A stretch of 64,000 nucleotides of DNA, taken from NCBI GenBank assembly GCA_033239005.1, contig BSQZ01000009.1, forward strand, positions 7,804,252 to 7,868,251, given 5' to 3'. This document shows positions 1 to 12,020 of the stretch, piece after piece. Position 1 is the stretch's first letter. Every line of letters begins with the position of its first letter. Made by a program: the position numbers and the translations under genes. The notes below the pieces were generated by a model. The model saw nothing but the letters and a program-made list of their open reading frames with translations. It had not been told where the DNA came from and did not search any database. Source of the DNA: Lamellibrachia satsuma. Its lineage: Eukaryota > Annelida > Polychaeta > Sabellida > Siboglinidae.

Positions 1-651
1 ATAGTAATATCCCCATGATAAGATTATGTGGCATAGTTTTTATTATTTTATTATAACAACAATATGATACCTGAATCACATTTCTGTTATAATTATTAGC
101 AGCTATGATTTTTTAAAAGCACCCTTATGAATACCTCCAATTTGTGTACACTGTGGAAATTTATCATTGGTCACTCCTAGGGTTAAAGAAAAATACCATA
201 AATAAAGAAAAATGTAAGCGCAGTTAAATTTTTGGTTCCAAACATTTTCTGACAGACTAAAATCGATCTCCTGGTCTTCCAGATTGGGGGGTTGTGTGCC
301 TTGAAAAAACTGCTACAGAAACTTGTACTAGTAACTAGACGAGATCTGGGCATCAATACAATAAGTATAAATAAGTATTTCTGACATTCACATCACTGAA
401 ACAAAACAAATGAAACAAAGCACTTTATTGTGTACAATGGTGATTTTACATCCCATTTATATATATATAATTTCAATTTGTAAACTTGCTTATATTTTAA
501 TGTATATATAAATATACATTGAACATATTTATTTATTTTTTAACTTACTTATCTTTTTAACATAATTATTTTTTCTATGCATATTAAATGTATATGGGTT
601 TTTACATAAATAAATGTATTCGTATTCATAAAAAAGGTACGTTCTTATATA

Positions 652-697
652 GGGCGGTATCCAGTCCTTGGGACTGTTCAAAGGTCTTACACTAAAT
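652..697 (-). mobile_element. SINE 3'-tail fragment
   Basis: The reverse complement reads agacctttgaacagtcccaa + ggact, matching the SINE tail at 14.96 kb. Confidence 0.5.
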
Positions 698-784
698 TCG
701 TAAATCTTTTTTCCTTTTCATCTGACTTTAGAAAATAAACATACTGATGTGAGCCTGTCACCAGACTTGGTGACAGTCACTTAC

Positions 785-840
785 TTGACCATTCTGTGCT
801 TCATACTGGACATTGCCCCTCTTGGCGGTGGTGCCGGCGG
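785..840 (-). CDS. Tensin-like gene, exon 6: proline-rich linker (gene continues left of window)
   Basis: A 56-base exon between acceptor gaccttgtttgcag and donor GTCAA then GTAAGTGAC. It reads PPAPPPRGAMSSMKHRMV and ends two bases into the next codon. It starts in phase 0, matching the end of exon 4 or exon 5. A Pro-rich linker after the C1 domain suits an adaptor protein. The expected PTEN-like/C2, SH2 and PTB regions of a tensin were not found in the window and would lie beyond position 1. The exon is GC-rich against AT-rich surroundings. Confidence 0.7.
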
Positions 841-964
841 CTGCAAACAACAAGGTCAATTCCAATTATTTTACTCCTTCTATAGTAAAAAGGCATGTAG
901 ACTGTTACTGAATGTTCTTAATAAAGCAACAACAAAAAATTGTCTATCTTTGCGTATAACATTG

Positions 965-1006
965 CTGAGGATATAGCACTATAGAAATGTTTTATTATTA
1001 TTATTA
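965..1006 (+). mobile_element. LINE/SINE 3' tail with (ATT)n
   Basis: atagcactatagaaatgttttattattattatt is a typical 3' tail shared by LINEs and SINEs. Similar tails are at 32398-32431 and 52315-52352. No body is recognisable. Confidence 0.45.
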
Positions 1007-1118
1007 ATGGAATATACCCTTAGTATCCCACCATGTTAGGACAGACAGGAGGCTGTCATAGAAAAATTGCAGTTGGACAGCAATAACAGTTAAAATTTGT
1101 GTTTTGTTGGCACTGGAT

Positions 1119-1246
1119 GGTTGACACATATCTCAGGAGGGCGGGTTACACGGAGATGAACATTGTTGGACTCTCGATAAGCCAATGGCTTCCTTGTCCA
1201 CTTGCCATCTGGGTCTTTGGCTTGGATGGCAAATCTTGTTAAATCT
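1119..1246 (+). mobile_element. CR1-type LINE, 3'-end fragment
   Basis: The last coding bases (gttgacacatat..caggagggcgggtta), the 3' UTR with ggactctcgataagcc, and the terminal ATCTTGTTAAATC motif match the 3' end of the copy at 15.8-17.1 kb nearly base for base. 5'-truncated to about 130 bp, as is usual for target-primed insertion. Confidence 0.85.
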
Positions 1247-1264
1247 AGAGGGATAACTACTTAC

Positions 1265-1306
1265 GTTTGTGGAAGTGTGCTGCTTGTCTATGGAGTGGGA
1301 GCTGGG
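1265..1306 (-). CDS. Tensin-like gene, exon 5 (42-base, symmetrical)
   Basis: A 42-base exon with an excellent acceptor (attcctctgtttgcttccag) and donor (CAAAC then GTAAGTAG). It reads PSSHSIDKQHTSTN, phase 0 to phase 0, so it could be included or skipped without changing frame. It has no recognised domain and would be linker following the C1 finger. It sits directly beside a CR1 3'-end fragment (1119-1246), which lies within the downstream intron. Confidence 0.68.
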
Positions 1307-2304
1307 CTGGAAGCAAACAGAGGAATTCAGTAAGAAGGACCATTTCTCTGTCTTCACACCAGTAACATCAAAAGTCGTTCAGGTATGTCAGGCTCGTACA
1401 CAGAAAACACACAGCCGCTCACCAGGACGCTAGTCACCTACTTTATGTGGGCAAGTGTGCACACTTATGCAAGTGCGCACATTTATAAATGCATGTGTAC
1501 TTTACGTTGACTACATAAACACTAACTCATCTTAATACTGATTATTTTAGTGCCAGATGAGAGCATATTTGACAGTCGTAAATAATTGTTTGTTCAGTTC
1601 AATCCTATGTGTCTGACACAATTCGTTAGGATTTTTATAGATTTAAACAAATTTGAACTGTATACATCTATTGCTATTAAAAATTACAATATGTTGCAAA
1701 TTAATGAAAATGTAGGTTTGAATCTTACACAGTTAAACAGCAGAATATAATTATGATAAGGCAAAGCCAAACACAGGACAAGTTAACCAAATGTAGTAAT
1801 GCAGCATGTGGTTAAATTATAATGTATTATATTTATTATGTGATTAGACAGTGAAAATGTCAAAATCCTGCCACCCCATTTAATATAAATTCCACTTTAA
1901 CAATGTGACCCAATGTCGCACTATAATCCTATAACAACATGCTAGATTTGTATACATGCATCTGTGAGAGTAATTTCATCTAGGAGCTATTTGTGAATCA
2001 GCATAAATCTCCACTGTGCAATCTCTTTACTTGCTGCATCATCATTGACCACAAGCCTTGGACAAAGCTCTAAATCACTGACCAGTACACAGAGGTCAAG
2101 CAATTGTCACTGAATGAGGTTTCAACGGGCACAACTAGGTTGTGTCCAGTGACATTATGAAAGGACAATATGGCAGTGTACTAGTGAGTGTAATGTAGCA
2201 TGATCAGTGTCCATGTGGACATTAACAACTGTAATGTAATGTGTTTAAATGACTGCAAAACCTTCTCCCATTAATTTATATCCAGTATTCTGAGCAAGAG
2301 ATGG

Positions 2305-2785
2305 GGAATAGGGATGGTAGGTGGAGACGGCAGTAAAACGGGACTAGTGAGAAGGGGGAAAAAATTAACACCCTGTATCGGTGCCAGCCTCACCCCGGAC
2401 TACAGGAATAAAGAGGAGAGCGACATTCTGGATTGACAATAGTAGGCAACCGAAGAATGGAGAAGCTGATGGAAGAGGTAATAGTGATTCAGAGGAAGTG
2501 AGGAGCGCAGTGAGGAATCGGTCGAAGTGGGCTGGGCATGTGGGAAGAATGGAAAAGGAACAGTTAACACGGTGGAGCAAATGTGTTCACAGAAGGAGAC
2601 GAGGCAGACTCCGGCTGAGATGGGAGGACGAGACCAAGGGATAGGGAGTGGAGACCGGTGGTGGAGATGGCAGTGAAACAGGAACAATGATAGGAGAAGG
2701 AAAAAAATCAAGGACCAGTATCAATGCCAGCCTCACCCTGGACTTCAGGGAAACAGAGGACAGCAACATTCTCAACTGGTAAACA
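2305..2785 (+). repeat. Pair of ~130-bp direct repeats around a LINE fragment
   Basis: The bases at 2305-2440 (gtggagacggcagtaaaacggg ... gccagcctcaccccggact ... acattct) recur at 2650-2785 with about 80% identity by eye. Both contain tgccagcctcaccc, gactacagg/gacttcagg and agaggac/gag. They may be element termini or a tandem duplication of the LINE end. Confidence 0.6.
2380..2645 (+). mobile_element. LINE ORF2 C-terminal fragment
   Basis: The frame from 2381 contains RNRSKWAGHVGRM, followed by RRRRGRLRLRWEDE. This is the conserved C-terminal signature WxGHVxRM...RRRGRPRxRWxDD of several LINE clades, including RTE. No RT or endonuclease remains. It lies between two similar copies of a 130-bp segment (see 2305-2440 and 2650-2785). 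Confidence 0.6.
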
Positions 2786-3412
2786 TTTAAATGTTTGTTC
2801 AAGCTGTATTATTTAACCTAGTGATGTGATCACATTATATCAATTAAAAATGATGATGGTACATCGTCTTCGTTTTGACAAAGACACAATATGTGAAATA
2901 GGTATGGGATGTTAAGGAACATGAAATTGGAATTAGAGACATGGATGCAACATGGAGAAAGATACAAGCACAGAATGAGCATCAATAACACATTCTCAGT
3001 ACTTCGTCTATTACCCCATCAATAACACATTCTCAGTACTTCCGACTATTACCCCATCAATAACAAGGCATTATCATCACTTTCACACTTCCCCAGCCCA
3101 GTTCGACCCCATCAATCTTACCTTCACCAGTTAGATTCACCCCATCAATACCACCCTGTCAGTAACTGGTTGGTGCCCTGTCAGTCTATCTCCTATACCT
3201 CCTGTCAACCTCAATCTGTCTTCCTCACCCTACTTATGTAATAATCTCATCTCCTGGTCCTTACACTCAGTCTCCTCCATCAGTCTCTCCATGTGAGTTT
3301 CTACTGTCAGTTCATACATCACTGGTCCAATTTGTCTCTTTCAATGTGTCAACATATTGTTTTTTCTCTGTCAGCAACACTCTGATTCCTGACTGTGTAA
3401 CTTACATGATTG

Positions 3413-3700
3413 AACAAGATTAAACAAGATTGCCATCCACAGTATAAAAGAAAACACCAGATGGTTAGTGAACAAGGAAGTCATTGATTGGCCAATTTTT
3501 ATCTAATTGTAACCTGCCCTTCTGAGATATTTGTCAAATTTATTTTTAAACATATTCATGCTGCTAGCATTTACATAATCTGTAGTTAATCTGTTCCATT
3601 TGTTTATTGTCCTCTATGAGAATGAGTACTCTCTGGTATTCATCTATACTGTTCATTCACTAACGTTACTTCATGTCTTCTAGTTCTTAAGTGAGACAAA
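3413..3700 (-). mobile_element. CR1-type LINE, degraded 3'-end fragment
   Basis: In minus orientation it carries the aacaagatt tail, a caagtggacaaggaag-like block and the RT C-terminal region (equivalent to HSFSQR..NEWN..VNMFK), with many substitutions. It is older than the copies at 1.1 and 16 kb. Bases left of the tail (about 3383-3412) resemble those left of the fragment at 8.9 kb. Confidence 0.75.
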
Positions 3701-4249
3701 AATATATAAAAATAATGTACCTTTGTTAGTGATAACTAACGCCAAGAACGATAACGTAATGACATGCACAAATTTAAAAAGCTATCCTTTTTCAAAATGT
3801 TCCATGTCTGAGTCAGCAGTACTTTCAATTCCTCTATAAAGTGTTTTTTATGTGATAGATATTCATTTTCTGCAGCCCTACAGAACCATTAATCTTACAA
3901 TCATGCCAAGTCACTCTCATTTGACATGCATGCGTTTCAACCCATTCAAACGATCAAATACAAAATTACAATAATCATATTGATTATGAGTTTGATTGAG
4001 GGTCCAAAACGTGTGATTCATGTATTTGTCCTTCAGCATTTACAATATATTTCACACTGTAGTTACATTTAGAATGCCTGCGGTCCAGTTCAGTGTGGAA
4101 TTTCTATACATTTCTCCACAAATTTACATTCAGCAAGCTACTCTGTATAAGGAAATAATGAATAAAAATAAGGAAACTGAATCATAATGTTTCTGAAGTT
4201 ACACTCACTACCAGTGAATAAATAACAGTCAACATTGTTTTCTGACAGG

Positions 4250-4780
4250 CCTTATATATGGAGCAAGAGTTTTATATGGAGCTAGAGCCTTATATGGAGC
4301 TAGAGCCTTATATGGAGCAAGAGTCTTATATGTAGCAGAAGTCTTATATGGAGCTGGAGTCTTATATGGAGCTGGAATCTTATATGGAACAGGAGTCTTA
4401 TATATGGAGCAGGAGTCTTACATGGAACTGGAGTCTTTTATGTAGCATTAATCTTATGAGGAGCAGGAGTCATATATCGAGCAAGAATTTTATATGGACC
4501 TGGAATCTTATATGGAGCTGGAATCTTATATGGAGCTGGAATCTTATATGGAGCTGGAATCTTATATGGACCTGGAAACTTATATGGAGCTGGAGTCTTA
4601 TATGGAGCTGGAATCTTATATGGAGCTGGAATCTTATATGGACCTGGAATCTTATATGGAGCTGGAGTCTTATATCGAGCAGGAATGTCGTATGGAGCTG
4701 GAGCTTTATTAGGTGCTGGAACCTTAAGTTATATGGAGCCTTACGTGGAGCTGGAGCCTTATATGGAGGTGGAGCAGTAT
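4250..4780 (+). repeat. 18-bp minisatellite
   Basis: About 28 imperfect copies of cttatatggagctggaat/gc, with variants gagcaa, gaccTGG and gaac. 18 is a multiple of 3, so frames stay open on both strands (for example MELESY repeats at 4494-4712). No gene is inferred. Confidence 0.92.
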
Positions 4781-5734
4781 ATGTAGGTGGAGCGTGATAC
4801 AGGTGGCAGATCAGCATATCAGTGAAATAGGAGTGTCACATGGTTGGTTCAGTGAAATCTTGATAGGTGGCAGCACAGTAAGCAAGAATAAACTGCCACT
4901 GCCTCGTGTGGTCTCAGATACTTTCACAGTCACAGGCAATCAAACATTTCAACAGCCTATGTATGTCTTCACAGATTCTTGTATGAAGCAATATCAGTAC
5001 ATTATTCAAAGACTGCAGCAGGAAGGTAGACATATCAGACCATCCACTGAGTTCACCAAAGTGTGTTCAAGGTTGTGGTGTTTCAAACATCCACGTTACT
5101 ATACTCTCGTATCTGCTTTCATATGTTCTAGCCCCAAGAGCATCATCATAGAGACAGCGAGCTACTCCAGTCTTCACTATATAACCTCTTGCTACAGAAC
5201 GCATGTCAGCACGGACTATATCCTACAGATGCATGTGTACCTAAAGACGTTGCCGTATCACGATAGTATGATCCTACATGCGATAGTACAGGAGATAAGA
5301 TATCTTTAGCATCACATACTGCAACATGTTCTTGCTCCTTTTGCTGACCAACATAATTTGACAGATTAAGAGTGCTCACTTCATCAAACTTTCCTAGTAT
5401 TCTGAGTGAATGTTTTATGTTATTATACCAATATCCCCCATCCACCTACCTACCCATCCACCTACCTACCCATCCGCCTACCTACCCACCAGAAAATCAC
5501 CCCACTATTATCCTTTCTATGACCAATCAAATTACCCTTTGTAGTTGAAGGGTTTCAGAGCAAAATGCAATAATTTTTTTTAAAAACTTGCTTCTGTGTT
5601 TCACCCTCAGAGCGTAAATGGAAATTTGTGCGTGATATTGGAATATCTTAAGAATCCAACATCAACGCAAATGATATTGGAATATCTTAACAATCCAACA
5701 TTAAAGTAAATGATGGCTAACATCTTATCAGCTA

Positions 5735-6395
5735 GTGTGAGGCGATGTATGCATGAGTTACCAATGCGGCAAGTGTGAGGCGATGTATGCGTGAGTTACC
5801 AACGTGGCTAGTGTGAGGCGATGTATGCGTGAGTTACCAACGCGGCTAGTGTGAGGCGATGTATGCATGAGTTACCAACGCAGCTAGTGTGAGGCGATGT
5901 ATGCATGAGTTAGATACTACTGCAACTGCCAGCATTATGTCGCAATTTCAAGAGTTGGATTCCAAGAAGCTATCAAGATATTGACTGGCATCACCAAATT
6001 CCAAGGCATAAATGGATATTTCTATGCTAATGTTGAGTATCCTGAAATGTAATGTCCGGAGGATGGGTATTTTTGCCGGTATTAATAAATCCAGTGAATG
6101 CAGTTTTCTAGTTCTGTATGCATGAGTTATCAACATGGCTAGTGTGAGGTGATGTATGCGTGAGTTACCAACGTGGCTAGTGTGAGGTGATGTATGCGTG
6201 AGTTACCAACGTGGCTAGTGTGAGGCGATGTATGCATGAGTTATCAACATGGCTAGTGTGAGGTGATGTATGCGTGAGTTACCAACGTGGCTAGTGTGAG
6301 GCGATGTATGCGTGAGTTACCAATGCGGCTAGTGTGAGGCGATGTATGCGTGAGTTACCAACGCGGCTAGTGTGAGGCGATGTAGGCGGACACTG
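5735..6395 (+). repeat. 38-bp minisatellite split by unrelated sequence
   Basis: About 4-5 copies at 5735-5910 and 7-8 at 6115-6395 of gctagtgtgaggcgatgtat + gcgtgagttaccaacgcg. The 5911-6114 stretch between them is unrelated and may be an insertion or the site where the array was broken. Confidence 0.9.
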
Positions 6396-7120
6396 GGCCA
6401 TGAGATATGAACCAGGACAGACAAAAACGTCAGCCACAAGATCGGGCATGTCATTAGATAGTGACACCATCAGATAGCTGGTGAAACCAGTCCCCTTTGA
6501 TCATGTGCGTCCAACTGCCAGCTTCAATATCAATCATCTGCACTACTCTTGCTCACAAACTCATTGTGCAATGTTTGTTGCCTGGGTTCAGCAAACTGAG
6601 ATTGACTGGCTGAAATAGGGCATCAAAATATGACATCAGACCCTGCCACACAGTGCTGGGTCATGTGTCAAGCACATATAGAAGCTTACAGTCTCTTGTG
6701 CTAGATCAGTTAAACTTTAATGACACTCATGTTGGCTAAACTGGACCGACTCCCAAACTCTATTAATCTAGTAAATGCTTAATTTTATAACTACAAATGG
6801 AACAAATTTGTTAGTCTGGTTTCTTTATGTGACTATCAAGTAATACAATTTTGTTTGAATAAAAATGCATTACCGAGTAATATAATTTTGTTTGAATAAA
6901 ATTGCATTTCCTGCATTCAACGTGTTCAAGAACATACTGTTGTCTTTGTCAATGCAATTTTATTGATACTACTATTCTGTGGTAAAATTACCAACTAGTG
7001 AAACACTACAAAGTAATGGGTAAGCCAACATTTTTTTTTATGATGCCATAATATTATATTATTTCACTATCAGGGTTACCCAGCGATGCCCAGGTGTACT
7101 ACTTACTGCAATCACATGCA

Positions 7121-7890
7121 TTACAATTAAATCATATATGCACTGATGTTGTGTGAATTTTGTGCAAATTATCTGTATAACTCCACTGAATACAACAACT
7201 TGACACTATAAAAAGCTCAAAGCATTACAATTAGATGGTAATGTACCAATGTTGTGCGAACTTTACACGAAAGCTCAACAACAACGATGCATCAAACGCT
7301 AAATCACGTCGCCCCATCTATCGGATACATGCCAGTTGCTAATGTAACGACTAACAACTCAGATGAGGCCCCACTGTGACCACCACTGTGGCGAGCGATA
7401 AGATATAGATTAGATAAATTAGAAACGTCTAGACATTAATTTACAATTAAATCATATATGTACCGCACGCAGCTAAGTGCGGTTACCGCAGGACAAAAAA
7501 GGTCTCAACGGCAACCAACAGCGCAAATACTAACACATACATTGTCGACACTTGTGAGAAGTGGTGCAGGCGGCGCATGCTTCGCAGCGAAATACCAACT
7601 TCTCGGAAGTGGTGCAGTTTTCTGGGATCATGCCATGTTTTTTGTGGCGGCTTCACAATGGAATACACAGGTACAAACAACCGCAGTAACTTTAAAATTA
7701 TAAAATAAATTGCAACTTCCAATTGAAATTTTTACCCCCACCCCCAGAGAATTTCGAAAATCCGACCACCCCATGTCTGTTTGACGCGCCCACCAGATGA
7801 CCAGGCGAAGTTTTGTCCCTATTAGCCCACAGATGCGGCTGTTGTGAGGGGACAACAGACAGACACTTTGCTTTATAGATTAGATAAACA
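7121..7890 (+). repeat. Two-unit duplicated repeat of TE type
   Basis: The words ttacaattaaatcatatatg (7122-7140 and 7441-7460) and atagattagata (7405-7417 and 7875-7887) each occur twice in the same order, framing two units of about 300 and 450 bp. Unit 2 ends acaacagacagacactttgc + tttatagattagata, the style of an RTE/SINE 3' end. Upstream, gttacccagcgatgcccagg is also TE-like. Not assigned to a family. Confidence 0.45.
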
Positions 7891-8214
7891 GATGGTGGGT
7901 GTACCCCCCTTCCCCAAGCTGCTCTCACTAGTGTGTTTGTTCTGGGTAGTATCTTAAATGTTGTTTTAGACACCTTACCCAAAACCAGAGAGGGTTAAAT
8001 ACTTTTCTGTCATCCAATCTTCTAAGTAACATTAACTTGATTAACACAGTCTGCCACAGATGAGTGGAAATCCATATCCAATGACAAGCATACTGTAAGG
8101 TACAACGTGTGGAGTGTATTGGGCTTTGTGAGGCCCATGGATCAGATATGTTACATCTACCTTAAGTTACCTCTTACAAGGAGAGAGGGTGGAGGAGATG
8201 ATAGAGAGACTTAC

Positions 8215-8253
8215 CAGTTCATAGTTGACAGAAGGCACACATGAGGTCATCAC
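8215..8253 (-). CDS. Tensin-like gene, exon 4: end of the C1 domain
   Basis: A 39-base exon with a strong pyrimidine-rich acceptor (tctgtctctctgttgtag) and donor (GAACTG then GTAAGTC). It reads VMTSCVPSVNYEL in phase 0 at both ends. The Cys completes the C1 domain right after the CEPQ of exon 3, as in tensins, where a V-x-T/S-x-C segment closes the finger. Intron 3, between this exon and exon 3, is about 23 kb and filled with repeats. Alternative 5' exons could also splice here in phase 0 (see 12188-12328). Confidence 0.84.
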
Positions 8254-8344
8254 CTACAACAGAGAGACAGAACGTCTTAGTGACATGTCACATGTATCTA
8301 CTGTGTAACGCGGCTATTGTTGCCAGCATCATGGCAAGGCATAC

Positions 8345-8376
8345 CTGCATCTCTAGGCTTTCTGGGGAAACCTCGC
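8345..8376 (-). CDS. Weak candidate 5' exon ahead of exon 4
   Basis: A 32-base stretch lies between a very good acceptor (tttcccttgtacctctgtctgcccag) and a GTATGCC donor on the minus strand, only 91 bp before exon 4. It ends in phase 0 if read GEVSPESLEMQ, which requires entry in phase 1. It cannot follow exon 3, because that phase meets a TAG at once. It could only be used from an upstream alternative exon, or with the open frame that extends back to about 8548. Listed because the splice sites are strong; coding use is doubtful. Confidence 0.2.
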
Positions 8377-8889
8377 CTGGGCAGACAGAGGTACAAGGGA
8401 AACACACACTCATCCCAGGTAGCCAGGACTGGGAGGAGAGGTCGTGTGAGCCAAGTCCTCCCACCGGCTGGACGGAAGTGGACAGCCAGAGTACTGGACA
8501 GCGTGTGACCGGTGCAGCAAGCCAAGTACCAGTGTCTATTGATTGCACATCCTCAATGCAGGAACTGACCGGTGGAGGTAATTGAATGTATCGTCAGTGT
8601 CATCATCTCAAGGTGATGGTACAGGACAAATGACACGTCAGGATTATCTTACAGCCCCTGTTGCTGCACTTTCACCTTTGCAAATCCTGGGGGGCTGTAG
8701 TAACCACAGCAGTAACACTGGAGTAACATTACCAGAATAATTATTGGCACAACACACACAAGACTGCCTCAATATACAATGGTATTTACTCCAACACCAC
8801 AGACCACTGGTTACTTTCTGTCTCTCACACTGCGGCTACACATTGTTTTTTCAGGTCTGATTCTTGATTGTGTAACTTACAAGCTTTAA

Positions 8890-9003
8890 CAAGATTGTCA
8901 TCCAAATAAAAAACACCAGATGTCAAGTGGACAAGGAAGTCATTGGCTTATCGAGAGTCCAACAATTTTTCATCGATGTGTAACCTGCCCTCCTGAGATA
9001 TAT
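8890..9003 (-). mobile_element. CR1-type LINE, 3'-end fragment
   Basis: It carries tttaacaagattg, gtcaagtggacaaggaag, cattggcttatcgagagtcc and gtaacctgccctcctgagata, the reverse complement of the CR1 3' end, truncated at about 115 bp. The bases at 8853-8889 match those beside the 3.4-kb copy. Confidence 0.85.
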
Positions 9004-9138
9004 TAAGACACAAACTGCTGCTATGTGAACATACTGCACAGCTTTCTCTGCATCATTGCTGCACGAACCCCACATAGATGAAAAAATATTATTGCCATGA
9101 GTCTATGACTCTGCACAGTATAATGCGATGTACTTTTT

Positions 9139-9282
9139 GGATAATTACCACATTAGTCTATAGCTATGGTATTTTCAGGATAACTACACACATTAGTCTA
9201 TATCTATGGTATTTTCAGGATAACTACACACGTTAGTCTATATTTATGATATTTTCAGGATAACTACACACATCAGTGTACA
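9139..9282 (+). repeat. 40-bp tandem repeat (about 3.5 copies)
   Basis: ggataactacacacattagt + ctatatctatggtattttca repeated with few changes. Confidence 0.85.
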
Positions 9283-11429
9283 TTTTATGACAACACTGCA
9301 CCAGTTCTGTTTTTTCTAGAAAACAATCATTCTGTATCATTTGCAATCTGAAACCACAACTGTATTAAACGCGTGTTGCACATCAAACTTTTTTTTGATA
9401 TGTTACTACCACTGTCAACCAGCCATTGGAAATTTTATTCTGTATACAACTTGAATATATAATCCTATTATTGTCTTATGTAACCTCATCTGACTTATGT
9501 AATCTCACATGCGTTTGGACTGACAACCCATACTGATCACAAGGGGTGCCTCAATATGGTTCAACAAACACATTCCATAAAGTAACTAGTGTTCATGTGC
9601 CCCGCGGTTCCATGTACCTCCATGGGGTATGGCGCTAACAAGATTAAAGTACGTCTATCAAAGATGTAGCTATTGGGGTTGTTTTGTATTTTGGCAAGGG
9701 TGCAATGTGAAAAAACTGATGCCATTACATAATGAACCCTACAGTGGGGGGGAGCAGGCGGATCTCTGGTGGTTACATCACATAATATCGATTTCAAAGC
9801 AAAATGTATTTTTAATAATTATTGTACTTAAACGCATGTCATGTCATGGCTTTAACCACCTATATTTAAACAGTATCTACAGGTATATCAATATCTTGGC
9901 AGGATTTACATGCTCCGTAAACATTTTTTATTTAATTTATGTATCAATCTAAGTATTTTATTGAAAGCCTGAAATAAATAGCAATAGCAATGATACCAAT
10001 AAATTTATAATAGTAGCATATTATAAAACAGTAACACTATTTACGCAGAGTGTGCGTCTGTTAGGTATAGTATGGCATTTGTCTTTCTCATAGCTTTTAA
10101 CTTGATGATGAAATTCAGCAGTAAAACATGGCTATACATCAATGTTTGCCACAGGCAGCGTTGGCAGTGCTGGACAGTAGCTGGTAATAGCCACTAAAGA
10201 TATAGCCAAACCACGCAATCATCAATCTTCACACAACATTGACCAGATAAAACCTCAATTGGCCTAGTTCCAATTCACACAAGACTAAACATTTTACTGA
10301 GAAAATAGTTGTTTAGCAATGGGAATATTCTCATCTGATACAACCTTAAATAGAACAGTAGCCAAGAGTCACGATTTCCCATTATGAGCCACATGAGGTA
10401 GAGAGAGACACAGATAATATCAGTGTGTGACATATTTAAACCTTGTGTGAAAACAGGTCGGATGTCCACTGAATAACAATTTCTTAATACACGAGTATTT
10501 TGCTCAATTATATCAATGTTTCTATGACCATTGGTTGTAATGAACAAGAAATAAATGAAACATTGTACAAGGCATACTTGCTTTCACTCTTTCCGTCTTC
10601 TCCACTATAACATAAACTAATATCTGTTGACAAATGAGCAACCAAACATGTTCATAATATATTTAAAGTAGTAATTTCATTGTGAAAACACGTATTGCAT
10701 ACAATAGAAACCTGTTTCGTAAAACTGTATACTGTAAAAAATTTAACTTTGTGATAATTATATATCTATTCTGCTTCCTTTTTCATAATTTGCTCTTCTT
10801 CAACAATCCTACCACTACATCATTCAACACTACAATTATTATTTTCTACTACTAAACTTTGGCAGATTAAATAAATTGCGGTTTTGCTTTCAGTATTCTA
10901 AACAGTTTAACACTTTAACACTTCAGCTGAACACGTAAATATTGTATCACAAAAATCCATGTCCATGAAGTACTGCGCAAAGAATGCAAGACGATTGCCA
11001 ACTGACCCCTTCAGGTGTAAGCTTTATGGCCCATAAACAAAACTCTGGCATAGGTAAATTTCCCAAGGTTGACCATCAAATATTTTGACCACAGCTGCTA
11101 TTAGGACTATGTGACTGGTCAGTGACCTGGATCTTATTGTCACCTCATATGTCCACCATGCACTCAAAAGACAGACAGGACAGTCACTACAACCAAAACA
11201 ACTCAGGTTATCAAAACTGATTTTCCACATCGCACTCCAAGAATATAGAGACAGTTTAAAACTGCTGTAATGTGATACTTGTTGGTGGATGGTTGCAGAT
11301 GTAGTGGGGTCATGGTGGTTTAACTAAAAGTCTGAGGAACTACTGCAAATCTATCTGCTTATGCAAGATGTACAGTGAGGATACTCAAAGTTAGATGGCC
11401 GTATGTAGTGTCAAATAAAGATATCCTAG

Positions 11430-12020
11430 TTCAAACCAAGTTAAAGAACATTAGCAGAGAAGTGAGGATAAGAAGATGGCATTGGTTGAGGCACATACTT
11501 AGAATGAAAGAATTGGTTGAGGCACATACTTAGAATGAAAGAATTGGTTGAGGCACATACTTAGAATGAAAGAATTGGTTGAGGCACGTACTTAGAATGA
11601 AAGAATTGGTTGAGGCACGTACTTAGAATGAAAGAATTGGTTGAGGCACGTACTTAGAATGAAAGAATTGGTTGAGGCACGTACTTAGAATGAAAGAATT
11701 GGTTGAGGCACGTACTTAGAATGAAAGAATTGGTTGAGGCACATACTTAGAATGAAAGAATTGGTTGAGGCACGTACTTAGAATGAAAGAATTGGTTGAG
11801 GCACGTACTTAGAATGAAAGAAGACAGCCACTGCCTAACGGCTCGACACCTGAAGGCAAATAGAAAGTGGGTTGCCGAAAAACAACATGGCAAAATTTTT
11901 TAGTAAAAACAACTGGGGAAGAAGACATGGACTGAAGCGAAACAGGTGGCCAAAGATAGAGCGAACTGGAGAAGGAATACTGCAGCCTTATGGGCCATGA
12001 GACTGGAAGAGGATATGTGA
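11430..12020 (+). mobile_element. RTE-like LINE ORF2 C-terminus with internal tandem expansion
   Basis: Before the array the frame reads VRIRRWHWLRHILRMKE, the WxWxGHxLRM signature. After it come GKQKVG..KTTW and, in a shifted frame, KTWTEAKQVAKDRANWRR then ALWAMRLEEDM, the usual end of an RTE-type ORF2. Between them the coding sequence has been tandemly multiplied as about eleven 31-bp units (see separate entry). A related short piece is at 49.04 kb. Confidence 0.72.
11485..11822 (+). repeat. 31-bp tandem array inside a LINE fragment
   Basis: About eleven near-identical copies of gaatgaaagaattggttgag + gcacrtactta. They differ mainly at one position (cacaTac/cacGTac). The first unit overlaps the LINE codons for LRMKELVEAHT, so the array grew from coding sequence of the inserted element. 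31 is not a multiple of 3, so the frame is lost in the array. Confidence 0.9.

Larger units (their letters stand above)
841..8214 (-). other. Introns 4 and 5 of the tensin-like gene
   Basis: Apart from exon 5, this 7.4-kb stretch is intronic sequence with TE tails, a LINE C-terminal fragment, an 18-bp minisatellite (4.25-4.78 kb), a 38-bp minisatellite (5.7-6.4 kb) and a duplicated AT-rich segment (7.1-7.9 kb). The 171-codon open frame at 4794-5309 has no recognisable motif and looks like chance. The stretches 1500-2290, 2800-3400 and 6400-7060 hold nothing I can identify. Confidence 0.6.

Noticed and set aside
4348..4817. Open frames on both strands (MELESY / ..QLHIRF.. repeats)
   Set aside because: Generated by the 18-bp minisatellite, whose period is a multiple of 3.
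8298..8585. Open frames in several phases on both strands
   Set aside because: Codon-rich by composition only; no frame is supported by a domain, and the strands contradict each other.
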